Shown here one piece after another: positions 50,214 through 60,284 of a DNA stretch of 64,000 nt (positions are counted from its first letter, which is position 1; each line of letters begins with the position of its first letter). A model generated the notes under the pieces. The model had not been told where the DNA came from, searched no databases, and saw only the letters and a list, made by a program, of their open reading frames with translations. Origin of the DNA: Acidobacteriota bacterium (GTDB taxonomy: Bacteria > Acidobacteriota > Blastocatellia > Chloracidobacteriales > Chloracidobacteriaceae); NCBI GenBank assembly GCA_016208495.1, contig JACQXX010000088.1, positions 16,471 to 80,470 on the forward strand, in the 5' to 3' direction. The position numbers and the translations under genes are program-made.

Positions 50214-50245
50214 AAGAAGTGGTGAGTGGTGAGTGGTGAGTGGTT
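50214..50245 (+). repeat. GAATGAAG / GTGGTGAGTGG repeat module
   Basis: AATGAAGAAGTGGTGAGTGG and further GTGGTGA and GTGGTTA units follow the epimerase stop. This is the same module as at the MarR/TPR gap, in plus orientation. Confidence 0.75.
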
Positions 50246-50304
50246 AGGGACTGTAAAAATACAACTTCCCGTTTTTATCGAAAGTCACCCGGAGAGATCC
50301 AATT

Positions 50305-52683
50305 TCAGAACAGGAAACCACGAAATACACGAAAAACACGAAAAAGAAATCCAAAGACTTCAATGGGGTCTGAGCTTTTGTCAGGCGGTTTAGTCAATCG
50401 GTTACGGTCGGCTTCACTGATTGGCCGTCCTTTGTTGTCAAGGGTGTACATTCCTCCCTTGCTATCTAAATAAAAGGACAGCATCCCGGTTTGGCCATAT
50501 TTGACCGGCACACCGGAAAGCTCATACCGGCTTCGATCTTCACTGACCTTCAGTTCAAACAGATATCCCTGGCGGCCAGGCCGTGATTCATCAGATCCAA
50601 AAATATAGCATCCGCTGGAGCGGACCAGTTCGTCCCTGGTTGCAAAGGCTCTGGTTTGGTGGAGAGTCTGGTACATTTGCTGCAATTCACGAATCTTGTA
50701 AACCGCTTCCTGAGCCGCTGTTTCATTTTGAACAATATCCAGAAATGCTCCCTGGTCGAGCCTGATTTGATCAACGTACTCTTCAAACTTTCGATTGCGT
50801 CCGCTTTCCCAAAGCAAGGTTGCCATCATTGGCTGGAGTTGGAGTTCGAGCAAGCGAAGTCGCCTCATGCTCGCGACATTTTCTTCGGTAACTTGGTGTT
50901 GTTGTTCTTTTTGCAAAATTTTGAGCGTCTGGCCCAGAGCATCAATGGTTTTCTGTTTGTCTCCGATGGAGTGATACAACACGATCCTGGCCAGAGATTC
51001 AATGAGGTCAGTCGCAAAAACATATGAGAGGTCAGCTCCCACCATCATCTGGAATTGATCTTTGGCCTGTTTCACAATTTTCAAAGCCTGGTTGATGTTC
51101 TCAAGGGATTCGGTCCGCAACCCAAGACGAGCCTGTGCACTCGCCATTCCTGCCAGAAGTCCCATTTCAGTATATTGATTACCGAATGATGGCTCCTCAG
51201 GATTATTAAGCCCCAGTTGTTGCTGCTCAAACTGAACTGTTTTGAAGGTCGTCAACCCTTGGGTGAACATGTCGAGGGCTTTTTGGTGCTGGTCGAGGTT
51301 TTGATAAAGACACCCGGCATTGATAAATGCCCTCACGGCAATGAACTGCATCTGTGGATCCATTTGGGGGACAAGGTTGATAAGTCCCTGGGCAAGTTCA
51401 AGAGCTTTGGCTGGTTCATTGATTTCACCGAAATAGTCAATTAAAAGAAGGGTTGTATCCACCATCAAATAGGGGTCAGTTGCTACTGAAACCGCAATTC
51501 CTTGCTGGTAACTATCAACTGCTTTTGAGACATCACCTTGTTTCCGGTACAAATCACCAATCTGCCGCAAGGTCAAAACTACCTGGTGAAAATCTTTCAG
51601 TTCCCGATAGAGTTGAAGTTTTTTGAAGCCGGTTTCAAGGATTTGAGGAATCTCAGTTTCCGGGTCATAGTCCAATCCCAGGCTGTGCCAGGCGTCAGCT
51701 TCTTTCTGTTTGTCATGGTTGGCCTGGAAGATTCGAATGATTTCCTGATGCAACTCTCTGACTTTTTGAGGATCTTTCATGGAGTAGTCATAGATTTGGG
51801 TCAGTTCCTGCAACAATTCCGCTTCACTTACATAATCGTTGGTTTCCTGATAGATTGCGCGAATTTGACCATAATGGTTGATTCTCTGCTGAGTAACCTC
51901 CCGGCTTGACTCCCAGCTACTATTCGCCAGTGCATAAAGTGTTGTGGCAATTTGAGATTTGTTGCCCACCGCCTGCCAGAGTGCCAGTGATTCTGTAAGC
52001 GCGGTTTTTGATTTTTCACGGTCAAATGATTTATAGCTGCACCCAAGAAGGTATCGGGTCAAAGCTTCCCCAGATTTGTCCTCAACCTGGCGCCAGACTG
52101 GCAGTGCCTGCTGTAAAACTGAGACCGCTTCTTCCTGGGTATCGCCGTGCATCAACAAGGTGCTGCCTTTGGCAACCAATTGTTCGGCCTTGAGCCGCTC
52201 CAAATCACGTTGAGACGGGTGGTGAATAATTTCGGCTGATATCCGATAGAGCCCAGCATGGTTAAATCCGGTTGCTGTCACTGAAATCTGATATTTCTCC
52301 GCTGTATTTGCCAAATAAGACAGGTATTCAGTGCCAGTATTCTGATTCCATAAAGTAAATGCGTGATGGGTGATATTGATAGCCTCAAGGCACTTATTCT
52401 TTGAATTGAATAACGCCACTTCAACATCAATTCCATCTTGTTCAACCACCACATGCAGCAACTCACCCTTGTTGAGTGAAAAGACAATCCGATGCTGTTC
52501 TTCAGAAGCAATTTTAAATTTAGCTGGTGTGCCTGGAGTCACTTGCTGGTCAATCTGTGTTTTAGGTTGGAATGTGGCAACGTATGTTTCAGACAACTCG
52601 CGGCCATAACTGGTGACAGTGCCAAATAAATTGATAAAAACAACCAGGAGCGATATTTGTATAAAATAGAAGGCTCTTTTCAT
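50305..52683 (-). CDS. exported TPR protein with PPC-like N-terminus and a repeat-derived C-terminal tail
   Basis: 792 residues with a signal peptide (FYFIQISLLVVFINLFG). Residues about 35-155 form a beta-rich domain (FKIASEEQHRIVFSLNKGELLHVVVEQDGIDVEVALF) typical of PPC-like regions before TPR arrays in acidobacterial and cyanobacterial CHAT proteins. TPR motifs fill about 170-640. No CHAT protease domain follows. Residues about 715-770 (SGVPVKYGQTGMLSFYLDSKGGMYTLDNKG) resemble the C-terminal part of type IV pilin-like or GspG-like proteins. The last 15 residues (GFLFRVFRVFRGFLF) are the reading of a CACGAAAAACACGAAA repeat on the opposite strand. AAAGGA lies about 10 nt upstream of the start. 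Confidence 0.85.
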   Translation of the reverse strand: MKRAFYFIQISLLVVFINLFGTVTSYGRELSETYVATFQPKTQIDQQVTPGTPAKFKIASEEQHRIVFSLNKGELLHVVVEQDGIDVEVALFNSKNKCLEAINITHHAFTLWNQNTGTEYLSYLANTAEKYQISVTATGFNHAGLYRISAEIIHHPSQRDLERLKAEQLVAKGSTLLMHGDTQEEAVSVLQQALPVWRQVEDKSGEALTRYLLGCSYKSFDREKSKTALTESLALWQAVGNKSQIATTLYALANSSWESSREVTQQRINHYGQIRAIYQETNDYVSEAELLQELTQIYDYSMKDPQKVRELHQEIIRIFQANHDKQKEADAWHSLGLDYDPETEIPQILETGFKKLQLYRELKDFHQVVLTLRQIGDLYRKQGDVSKAVDSYQQGIAVSVATDPYLMVDTTLLLIDYFGEINEPAKALELAQGLINLVPQMDPQMQFIAVRAFINAGCLYQNLDQHQKALDMFTQGLTTFKTVQFEQQQLGLNNPEEPSFGNQYTEMGLLAGMASAQARLGLRTESLENINQALKIVKQAKDQFQMMVGADLSYVFATDLIESLARIVLYHSIGDKQKTIDALGQTLKILQKEQQHQVTEENVASMRRLRLLELQLQPMMATLLWESGRNRKFEEYVDQIRLDQGAFLDIVQNETAAQEAVYKIRELQQMYQTLHQTRAFATRDELVRSSGCYIFGSDESRPGRQGYLFELKVSEDRSRYELSGVPVKYGQTGMLSFYLDSKGGMYTLDNKGRPISEADRNRLTKPPDKSSDPIEVFGFLFRVFRVFRGFLF
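50316..50350. repeat. CACGAAAAA repeat overlapping a C-terminal coding end
   Basis: ACCACGAAATACACGAAAAACACG followed by AAAAAGAAATCC. It also encodes the tail of the TPR protein on the minus strand. The same string follows the YdbC-like gene at 22458-22490. Confidence 0.85.
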
Positions 52684-52968
52684 ACCTGGAGAAATCCTTT
52701 CACTTGCTGATCTGGAAAAGCAGTTTGAGGGTGATTTGGGGGAGCAATCAGATTTCAGGCGATGTTCACAAGACAGCCCAAATGATCTGGACCCCCGTTG
52801 TGCTTTTCTTTTTGCAATCAGGGTGCCAGATGAATAAGTTGCTTTCTGTGAATGAGTTGAGTTGTGGTTTAATTTCTTGGGTGGCGGATTTAAGACGAGG
52901 TTAAATTTTATCTGGTCAAAATTAAACCAAAAGTAAATAAGACAGGGTTCAGTCGTTTAAAAATACAA
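52684..52968. other. upstream region of the TPR gene, nothing further found
   Basis: AT-rich gap between the TPR start and the ahcY terminator. No gene, repeat family or clear promoter could be supported. Confidence 0.4.
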
Positions 52969-53000
52969 AAGCCCTGCCTGGCACCAGCCAGGCAGGGCTT
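52969..53000 (-). terminator. intrinsic terminator of ahcY
   Basis: AAGCCCTGCCTGGC pairs perfectly over 14 bp with GCCAGGCAGGGCTT around an ACCA loop. On the minus strand, 32 bp after the ahcY stop, the stem is followed by TTTTGTATTTTT. Confidence 0.9.
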
Positions 53001-53031
53001 TTTGATTAGGGGAATACAACTTGGCTCTGAT

Positions 53032-54532
<1,501 letters not shown>

Positions 54533-54535
54533 AGA

Positions 54536-55687
54536 TTACAGCCCGGCGTCTTGACGCAGAATCTCAGCTTTGTCGGTGCGTTCCCAGGTAAAGCTGCTTT
54601 CGGTGCGTCCAAAGTGACCGAAGGTTGAGGTTGGCAGGTAGATTGGACGTCGCAGGTCGAGCGTTTCGATGATGCCTTTCGGCGTCAACTGGAAGTGCTC
54701 GCGAACCAGACCCGAAAGCTTGTCTTCGTCAATTTTGCTGGTGCCAAACGTTTCGACATACACCGAAACCGGTTCGGCCACACCAATGGCATACGCCAAC
54801 TGAACCTGACATTTATCGGCAATCCCGGCGGCAACGATATTTTTGGCAACGTGGCGCGCCATATACGTCGCGGACCGATCCACCTTTGTCGGATCCTTGC
54901 CCGAGAAGGCACCTCCGCCGTGCGGCGCGTAGCCTCCATAGGTATCCACAATGATCTTGCGACCGGTGAGCCCGGTGTCGCCCTGTGGGCCACCAACCAC
55001 AAACCGACCGGTTGGGTTGATGTGATACTTGGTGTTTTTATCAATCAAATGGCCGGGAACGGTGTTTTTGATGACGTGCTCCAGAATATCGCGACGCAGG
55101 GTGTCAGTTGAAGTCGCATCACTGTGCTGGGTTGAGATTACAACCGCATCCACCCGGGTCGGGCGACCGTTGCGATATTCAACCGTCACCTGTGATTTCC
55201 CATCCGGACGCAGGTACTCAAGCAATCCTTCCCGGCGGACGTTGGACAGGCGACGGGTCAACTGGTGAGCCAGTTGGATCGGAAGCGGCATCAACTCTGG
55301 GGTTTCGTTGCAGGCAAATCCGAACATCAATCCCTGGTCGCCAGCACCACCGGTGTCAACGCCCATGGCAATATCGGGTGATTGCGAATTGATGGTGGAA
55401 ATAACGGCACAGGTATGAAAGTCAAAGCCGTAGGATGCGTCAGTATATCCGACGTGTTCCACGACGCGGCGGGCGACTTTCGGGAAATCCACAAAACTGG
55501 TGGTGGTGATTTCACCCGCGATTAAAACCAGACCAGTGGCCAAAAGGGTTTCGCATGCAACGCGACCCATTGGGTCTTCGCGCAAGACTTCATCAAGAAT
55601 GGCGTCAGAAATCTGATCCGCCATCTTATCGGGATGGCCTTCGGTAACAGACTCTGAAGAGAATAGAAAATTTCCGTGACTGCTCAA
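54536..55687 (-). CDS. metK: S-adenosylmethionine synthetase
   Basis: Makes SAM from ATP and methionine. The best start is TTG at 55687 (GGAGG at 8 nt distance) giving [20 protein letters not shown]; the open frame could extend to an ATG at 55756 but the extra 23 residues are unlike the family. 383 residues. Motifs: [42 protein letters not shown] (methionine and ATP binding), [37 protein letters not shown]. Use of TTG may keep expression moderate. It precedes ahcY on the same strand. Confidence 0.97.
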   Translation of the reverse strand: MSSHGNFLFSSESVTEGHPDKMADQISDAILDEVLREDPMGRVACETLLATGLVLIAGEITTTSFVDFPKVARRVVEHVGYTDASYGFDFHTCAVISTINSQSPDIAMGVDTGGAGDQGLMFGFACNETPELMPLPIQLAHQLTRRLSNVRREGLLEYLRPDGKSQVTVEYRNGRPTRVDAVVISTQHSDATSTDTLRRDILEHVIKNTVPGHLIDKNTKYHINPTGRFVVGGPQGDTGLTGRKIIVDTYGGYAPHGGGAFSGKDPTKVDRSATYMARHVAKNIVAAGIADKCQVQLAYAIGVAEPVSVYVETFGTSKIDEDKLSGLVREHFQLTPKGIIETLDLRRPIYLPTSTFGHFGRTESSFTWERTDKAEILRQDAGL

Positions 55688-55952
55688 GCGACGTCCTCCA
55701 AAAAATAACTGAGTGGGATTCCTCAAGAGGGTATGAATGCGGAGTGAGAAATCCATTGAGGGTTGGGATAGCTGAAAAAATGAATTTTTTCAGACCGCGC
55801 AAACTATACAATAAGGCTCGGGGTGTCAAACAGATTTTGGGAAAGTAAGGTGAACTTGTTATGCGGGAATAGGTTAGCCTGGATTAAATTCCCGGAAAGT
55901 ACGAGTGGGGGGCTGCATTTTTTTAAGGATTCGGCAAGTACGGTTGGTGTGC

Positions 55953-56906
55953 TTAGAGGCGTTTGATTTCGCTCAGGCGACCAATATCCATTGAGATCTT
56001 TTGATCATCGGTTGGCCGGTTGTAAATATCCGTGAATTTTGCATTCCAGGTGATTTCATCAAATTTGTAGGATGACCGGGCATGAACAATCTGGGAAAAT
56101 GTCTCTTCGATGCCCTGAAGCAAGATCAAAAATTCCGCATCCGAATCTTCCAAATCCTGGGCCGTCAGTCCATGGAGCGGGCTCTGGTTGTCAATTGGAT
56201 GCACAATGGTCCAGCTCAACGGAAAAAAGATTACTTTTCCACGTTCGAGTGGGAGCAGATGAAAGCGGCGGACCTGTCGTCCGTTCTCCATTTCAAACCG
56301 ACTGAGCAGCACTTTGGCTTCGACTTCAATGAGTTGGTTACTGCGAGCGTTTGCAATGCGAAATTCAAAGGCTGTTCCATCTTGATAAGGGGCAATGATG
56401 GCGTGCGTGCTGAAGAGAATTTTGGCCGACGGGCGTGAAAACCGGGCAAATACGACACCTGTGACCAGTGCAATTCCAAGCAGGCCGGTGAACGCTTCGA
56501 CCGTCACCACAATGTTGGCTGCCAGCCCAATCGGGTTGACATGTCCGTACCCAATCGTGCCCAGCGTTTGAACACTGAAAAAGAAAGCATTCAAAAACGC
56601 GTTGTGGGTCATCATGTTGTCGGGAAGACTCAGGGCATGTGGGCCACACACCACATATAAACAAGCAAAAAAAGCATTTGTCCCGAGGTAAAAGAGCATG
56701 ACGGCGCCAAAAAACCTGGGCCAACTGAGCGTCAAGAGCGTGTGGTACAGACTGAGTGACGTCCAAAAGTTCAACCCAGTGCGCTTGACATTAAAACTTC
56801 CATCGGGGTTGAGAAGCCGCTGGCGGCTTTCACGTGTGACAATGCTGCCAAACCCCAAATCACGAATTTCTTCATCTGGGGGCGGTGGGGAGGGTGGTTG
56901 AAGCAT
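55953..56906 (-). CDS. KirBac-like inward-rectifier potassium channel
   Basis: 317 residues from MLQPPSPPPPDEE; an upstream GTG start would add 32. The inner-membrane part has a slide-helix region (NFWTSLSLYHTLLTLSWP), TM1 (FFGAVMLFYLGTNAFFACLYVV), the pore helix and selectivity filter TLGTIGYGHVNP, and TM2 (ANIVVTVEAFTGLLGIALVTGVVFARFSRP). The cytoplasmic immunoglobulin-like domain follows (KILFSTHAIIAPYQDGTAFEFRIANARSNQLIEVEAKV ... HPIDNQSPLHGL). It is probably a K+ channel; gating ligand unknown. No Shine-Dalgarno sequence is clear. Confidence 0.92.
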   Translation of the reverse strand: MLQPPSPPPPDEEIRDLGFGSIVTRESRQRLLNPDGSFNVKRTGLNFWTSLSLYHTLLTLSWPRFFGAVMLFYLGTNAFFACLYVVCGPHALSLPDNMMTHNAFLNAFFFSVQTLGTIGYGHVNPIGLAANIVVTVEAFTGLLGIALVTGVVFARFSRPSAKILFSTHAIIAPYQDGTAFEFRIANARSNQLIEVEAKVLLSRFEMENGRQVRRFHLLPLERGKVIFFPLSWTIVHPIDNQSPLHGLTAQDLEDSDAEFLILLQGIEETFSQIVHARSSYKFDEITWNAKFTDIYNRPTDDQKISMDIGRLSEIKRL

Positions 56907-57112
56907 AAATGGAATGAAATAAAGAGATGATGGGCTCAAAAAGTGACACAATGAGTTTGGCGGAAGAAGCCGGGAATCGAAAACAATGTCGCCGGGTTTC
57001 ACATCTGCAAACCCGAATTTTCAACGCATACATCTTGATACTGCCGGCAAGAATCAATTTACAGTCAGTCTGGGCTTGGAGTTGGAATGGGAGTCGAAAG
57101 TGGGTTTCAATC

Positions 57113-57172
57113 AAAACCCCAAACCCCAAACCCCACAACCCTGAACCCGCAACCCTGAACCCCCAAACCGGT
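57113..57172. repeat. CCCCAAA / CCCTGAA repeat stretch
   Basis: CCCCAAACCCCAAACCCC, then CCCTGAACCCG, CCCTGAACCCC and CCCAAACC. These are degenerate units of the GGGTTCA family (minus sense), upstream of the lipid synthase leader. Confidence 0.75.
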
Positions 57173-57236
57173 TTCTTCAACCTGAAGAAAATTGACGCAA
57201 ACTGAAGTTTTCGAACGGTCATGTGGTATCTTGAGC

Positions 57237-57265
57237 TTGACATAGTAAGTATTCCTGTTGAATAT
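57237..57265 (+). promoter_or_regulatory. sigma-70-like promoter of the structured leader
   Basis: A perfect -35 TTGACA (57237-57242), a 17-nt spacer and a weaker -10 GAATAT (57260-57265). The expected start near 57272 is a few bases before the first stem of the structured region. Confidence 0.55.
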
Positions 57266-57271
57266 AGCGCA

Positions 57272-57670
57272 TCGTGCTTGTACGAGGTCAACAGACTCGG
57301 CCCGCAAGGGCCGGGCTTGAGTCGCGTACCCACGACGCCATCCTGCCGGATGGCCCACCGTGGTTGCATTGGCTCAAGCTCCGGTTGACCAGACCCCCGT
57401 GCAAATCACGGGAACCGATTGGGAAGAATCGATAGGTACCGGCGGATACCGCCTCAGTCCGCTGCTCTACGGTGGCCGGTTAAACAGGCATGGGAGTCAG
57501 TGCCGGTGCCGGTCACGGCAAACCTTCCCCAATCCGGTCGGGAGGAGGACGGATTCAACCGACGGTGACAGTCCGGTTGATACGCGCTACTCTCCGCAAG
57601 GAGAAGTTTGAGGTATTTTTTACCTCAAGAAAGAAAGTGGATGGGGTTACCTTCCTCCACTTTCTTTTTC
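57272..57670 (+). ncRNA. candidate large structured RNA / riboswitch-like leader of the lipid-synthase gene
   Basis: About 400 nt with hairpins almost end to end. Domain 1 is closed by GGTCAAC (57286-57292) with GTTGACC (57384-57390). Inside are CGGCCC-GCAA-GGGCCG (57298-57313, GNRA loop), GCTTGAG (57315-57321) with CTCAAGC (57373-57379), and CCACG/CGTGG enclosing GCCATCC-TGCC-GGATGGC (57337-57354). Then come CCCGTG/CACGGG (57396-57412), CGATT/AATCG, GGCGG-ATA-CCGCC (57441-57453), TGCC-GTG/CAC-GGCA (57501-57520), TCAACCG/CGGTTGA (57555-57580) and a GCAA-loop hairpin (57591-57604). TTGAGGTA/TACCTCAA and a terminator end it. Local strings resemble FMN-riboswitch (CCGACGGTGACAGTCC) and B12-box (AGTCAG, TGCC) pieces, but neither consensus is complete. 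The class is unknown. Confidence 0.6.
57630..57670 (+). terminator. intrinsic terminator at the end of the structured leader
   Basis: AAAGAAAGTGGA (57630-57641) pairs perfectly with TCCACTTTCTTT (57656-57667), loop of 14, then TTCCC. It ends 267 bp before the radical-SAM start, so it could attenuate that gene or end a separate RNA. The stem is A-rich then U-rich, so it might work in both directions. Confidence 0.75.
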
Positions 57671-57689
57671 CCTCGTAACACACAAGGAG

Positions 57690-57740
57690 CGGCGTTTCCT
57701 CCCGGCCCTCAAGGACCGGGTCTCCACGCCGAAGATAGGA
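57690..57740 (-). other. GC-rich hairpin resembling an IS200/IS605 right end
   Basis: On the minus strand, GACCCGGTCCTTGAGGG then CCGGGAGGAAACG; the hairpin and GGAGGAA tail are like right ends of IS605/TnpB elements. No tnpA or tnpB lies nearby. It could be a decayed end or just another leader hairpin (outer pair GGCGT/ACGCC). Confidence 0.3.
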
Positions 57741-57936
57741 TGAACACATTGCCTTACCCAAGCCTCGTCAGTCATTAAATTCCAGGTTGCTACCCTACAC
57801 CCTAACCAACAAGGCATCATATATTTAGCGCCTCGGAACGGTTTCGGAAACTGGCCGCAGATCCAGCCGAATCCTTTCTGATTGACGGACGAATTTGCAT
57901 TTCGTGGCTTCCACCACGCAAGGAGAATAGAACAAC

Positions 57937-59994
57937 ATGCGACCTATTAAGCACGCCGAGAAGGCATTGACCAAGATTGCCGGTGGGCTCTTCAATGCTA
58001 TTCAATCTGTCAACAAATACAGGCCTGCTCCTTCCTTCACCCCGAAATGGTCCGACAAACCGATTCCAAAATCCTGGCAAAAAACCAAGCCGACGCTTGG
58101 ATGGCCACGAACCACTGATTCGCTGTGCCCCCGATGCGTGATCGAAGCTCGCGAGCAGATCATCAAGGGCGATAAAGATTACACCGTGCTGATCAATGAA
58201 AAGGTCGGTGAAATCAAAGCCCAGATCGTGAAGCGTGGCAATGAAGTTTGGATGGAGAAGGAATGCCCAATCCATGGCAAATATGAAGATTTGATGGCCA
58301 TTGACGCCGAGTTCTTGGGCAAAATCGAGTCCATGTTCCCAGGTCGTGACATTGATGCTCACAACGACGACAAGCTGCACAATCACGGCACCAGCACCAT
58401 CAAGCACGGACGTGGTTCAGTTCTGACCATTGACTTGACCAACCGCTGCAACATGATGTGCGACCCGTGCTTTATGGACGCCAACCAGGTTGGCTTCGTC
58501 CATGAACTCTCGCTCGAAGACATCAAGGAAGTCCTCGACAACGCAATTTCCATCAAGCCCCGTCGCCAGATGTCGGTTCAGTTCTCAGGCGGCGAACCCA
58601 CCCTCTCGCCACACTTCTTTGAAGCCATCGAATACTCACGCAAATTGGGCTATAACAGTGTCCAGGCTGCGACCAACGGGATTGAATTCGCCAAGAGCAA
58701 AGAATTTTGCCGCAAGGCTGCTGAAGCCGGATTGCGCTATGCCTACCTGCAATTTGACGGAATCGGCAATGACGCCAACAGCCATCGTCAGGTCGGCAAC
58801 TTGTTTGATGTCAAATTGCGTGCCATCAATAACATGCACGAAGCCGGCATCGAAATTGTGCTTGTGACTACCCTCGTCAACAACGTCAACAATGATCAGG
58901 TCGGCCCGGTGATCGAGTTTGCGATGAGCAATCCCAAGAAGATTGCTTTCGTGTCGTTTCAGCCCGTGTCCTTCACTGGTCGTGACGAAGAAGTGACCGA
59001 TGACCGCCGCTTTATGCAGCGCTACACGCTGTCACATCTGGCCCACGACGTGAAGAAACAGGTCGGCATCACTGAACCCACCCGCGATTGGTTCCCGATT
59101 TCGATTATGGGCACCATTGCTGACTTTGCGGATCTGGCTCACGGCCCACAGGCTGAATTTGGTCACTTGAGCTGCGGCTGCCACCCGAATTGCGGTGTTG
59201 GTACGGCGCTGATGATCAACAAGGAAACCAAGGAAATGGCCCCGGTGCCACAGTTCCTGAACGTGCCACAGTTCCTCAAGGACATGACCAAGGTGACTGA
59301 TGCTGGTCGCAGCAAGAAGTTTTCAAACCTCATGATCGGTCTGGCCCTGCTCAAGAACTATGACCCATACGGTGCTCCGACCAGCCTGAGCCTGTTTGAC
59401 CTGTTGAAGAAATTTGACAAGTCGCTTGGTTTGACTGGCCGCAACTATGGTCGCGTAGACGGCAAGCGCACCATGGAAGATATCGTCAAGCGTCGCCAGG
59501 ATCCATGGAACTTCCTCTTTATTGCCGGTATGTGGTTCCAGGATCTGTTCAACTATGATTTCCGCCGAACGGAAATGTGCATCATTCCTTATGGAACGCA
59601 GGAAGGTGAAATTTCCTTCTGTGCTTACAACACCGGGGTCGGCTGGCGCAATATCCTCGAAGATATGCACCAGAATGCCAAGGTGGCCGAATGGTACAAA
59701 AAACATGGCCGTCACGAAATCTTTGCGAAGAATGCTGATGTGCCGCTCGAAACCACTGAGCACCACCTGATTATCAATGAAGATCACGCCGCTCGCGTCC
59801 GTGACCGTTCAGATGCTGTTCCAATGACAGCGGCTGAAGAAAAAGCGATGATGCGCAAACTCTTCAATGAAAAGGTTCTCGGTCAGAAGAGCCCCGAAGG
59901 CAAACTGGTTCAGCTTGGCCGCAATAAAGCCAAAAAAGTACAGGAAGAACCGGTTGGCGCTGGTGTTCCACCAAAACCACCTGAAACTCTGTAA
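57937..59994 (+). CDS. radical SAM protein, tetraether/membrane-spanning lipid synthase (Tes/MSL) family
   Basis: 685 residues; AAGGAG lies about 10 nt upstream. N-terminal segment SLCPRC ... CPIHGKYEDL (cysteine pairs, about 65-115), then the radical-SAM cluster motif LTNRCNMMCDPC with Cys171, Cys175 and Cys178 (CxxxCxxC) and FSGGEPTLSPHF. C-terminal part contains HLSCGCHPNCG and ends in a Pro-rich tail. This arrangement is that of archaeal Tes (which links lipid chains carbon to carbon) and of bacterial relatives proposed to make iso-diabolic acid-type membrane-spanning lipids, known from acidobacteria. A role in lipid cross-linking is inference from family. The structured leader and terminator upstream suggest regulation. 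Confidence 0.82.
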   Translation: MRPIKHAEKALTKIAGGLFNAIQSVNKYRPAPSFTPKWSDKPIPKSWQKTKPTLGWPRTTDSLCPRCVIEAREQIIKGDKDYTVLINEKVGEIKAQIVKRGNEVWMEKECPIHGKYEDLMAIDAEFLGKIESMFPGRDIDAHNDDKLHNHGTSTIKHGRGSVLTIDLTNRCNMMCDPCFMDANQVGFVHELSLEDIKEVLDNAISIKPRRQMSVQFSGGEPTLSPHFFEAIEYSRKLGYNSVQAATNGIEFAKSKEFCRKAAEAGLRYAYLQFDGIGNDANSHRQVGNLFDVKLRAINNMHEAGIEIVLVTTLVNNVNNDQVGPVIEFAMSNPKKIAFVSFQPVSFTGRDEEVTDDRRFMQRYTLSHLAHDVKKQVGITEPTRDWFPISIMGTIADFADLAHGPQAEFGHLSCGCHPNCGVGTALMINKETKEMAPVPQFLNVPQFLKDMTKVTDAGRSKKFSNLMIGLALLKNYDPYGAPTSLSLFDLLKKFDKSLGLTGRNYGRVDGKRTMEDIVKRRQDPWNFLFIAGMWFQDLFNYDFRRTEMCIIPYGTQEGEISFCAYNTGVGWRNILEDMHQNAKVAEWYKKHGRHEIFAKNADVPLETTEHHLIINEDHAARVRDRSDAVPMTAAEEKAMMRKLFNEKVLGQKSPEGKLVQLGRNKAKKVQEEPVGAGVPPKPPETL

Positions 59995-60028
59995 GCTGAT
60001 TTTTGCCCAGTTGGTCCGTTTAAAACAA

Positions 60029-60066
60029 AACAGCAGTCAGTGCCCTGGCACTGGCTGCTGTTTTTC
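60029..60066 (+). terminator. intrinsic terminator of the lipid-synthase homologue
   Basis: AACAGCAG-T-CAGTGCC pairs with GGCACTG-G-CTGCTGTT (loop CT), followed by TTTCTTTTGGG. Located 34 bp after the stop. Confidence 0.88.
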
Positions 60067-60099
60067 TTTTGGGCATCAGATTATAGTCAGGTAATCCCA

Positions 60100-60282
60100 G
60101 TTCTGGGAAAAGGACAAAAAGGACAAAAGGGACAAAAAAGGACATAAAAGCAAACCCCCTGACCCCTGACAAGATGACCGATTGACAGGGTGACAGGGTG
60201 ACAAGATGATAGAATGACAAAGTGACGAGATAACTCGTTCATTCTTCATTCTTCATTCTTCATTCTTCATTCTTCATTCTTC
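60100..60282. repeat. composite block: AAAGGACA, TGACAGGG/TGACAAGA and CATTCTT units
   Basis: AAAAGGACAAAAAGGACAAAAGGG (60109-60145), then CCCCTGACCCCTGAC, then TGACAGGG/TGACAAGA units (60169-60230) and CATTCTT repeated five to six times (60240-60280). The last array touches the ADOP start codon with no Shine-Dalgarno sequence between. Confidence 0.85.
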
Positions 60283-60284
60283 CT

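Noticed and set aside
57440..57600. FMN or cobalamin riboswitch in the lipid-synthase leader
   Set aside because: Only fragments match (CCGACGGTGACAGTCC; AGTCAG plus TGCC). The remaining conserved parts of either consensus were not found, so the class was left open.
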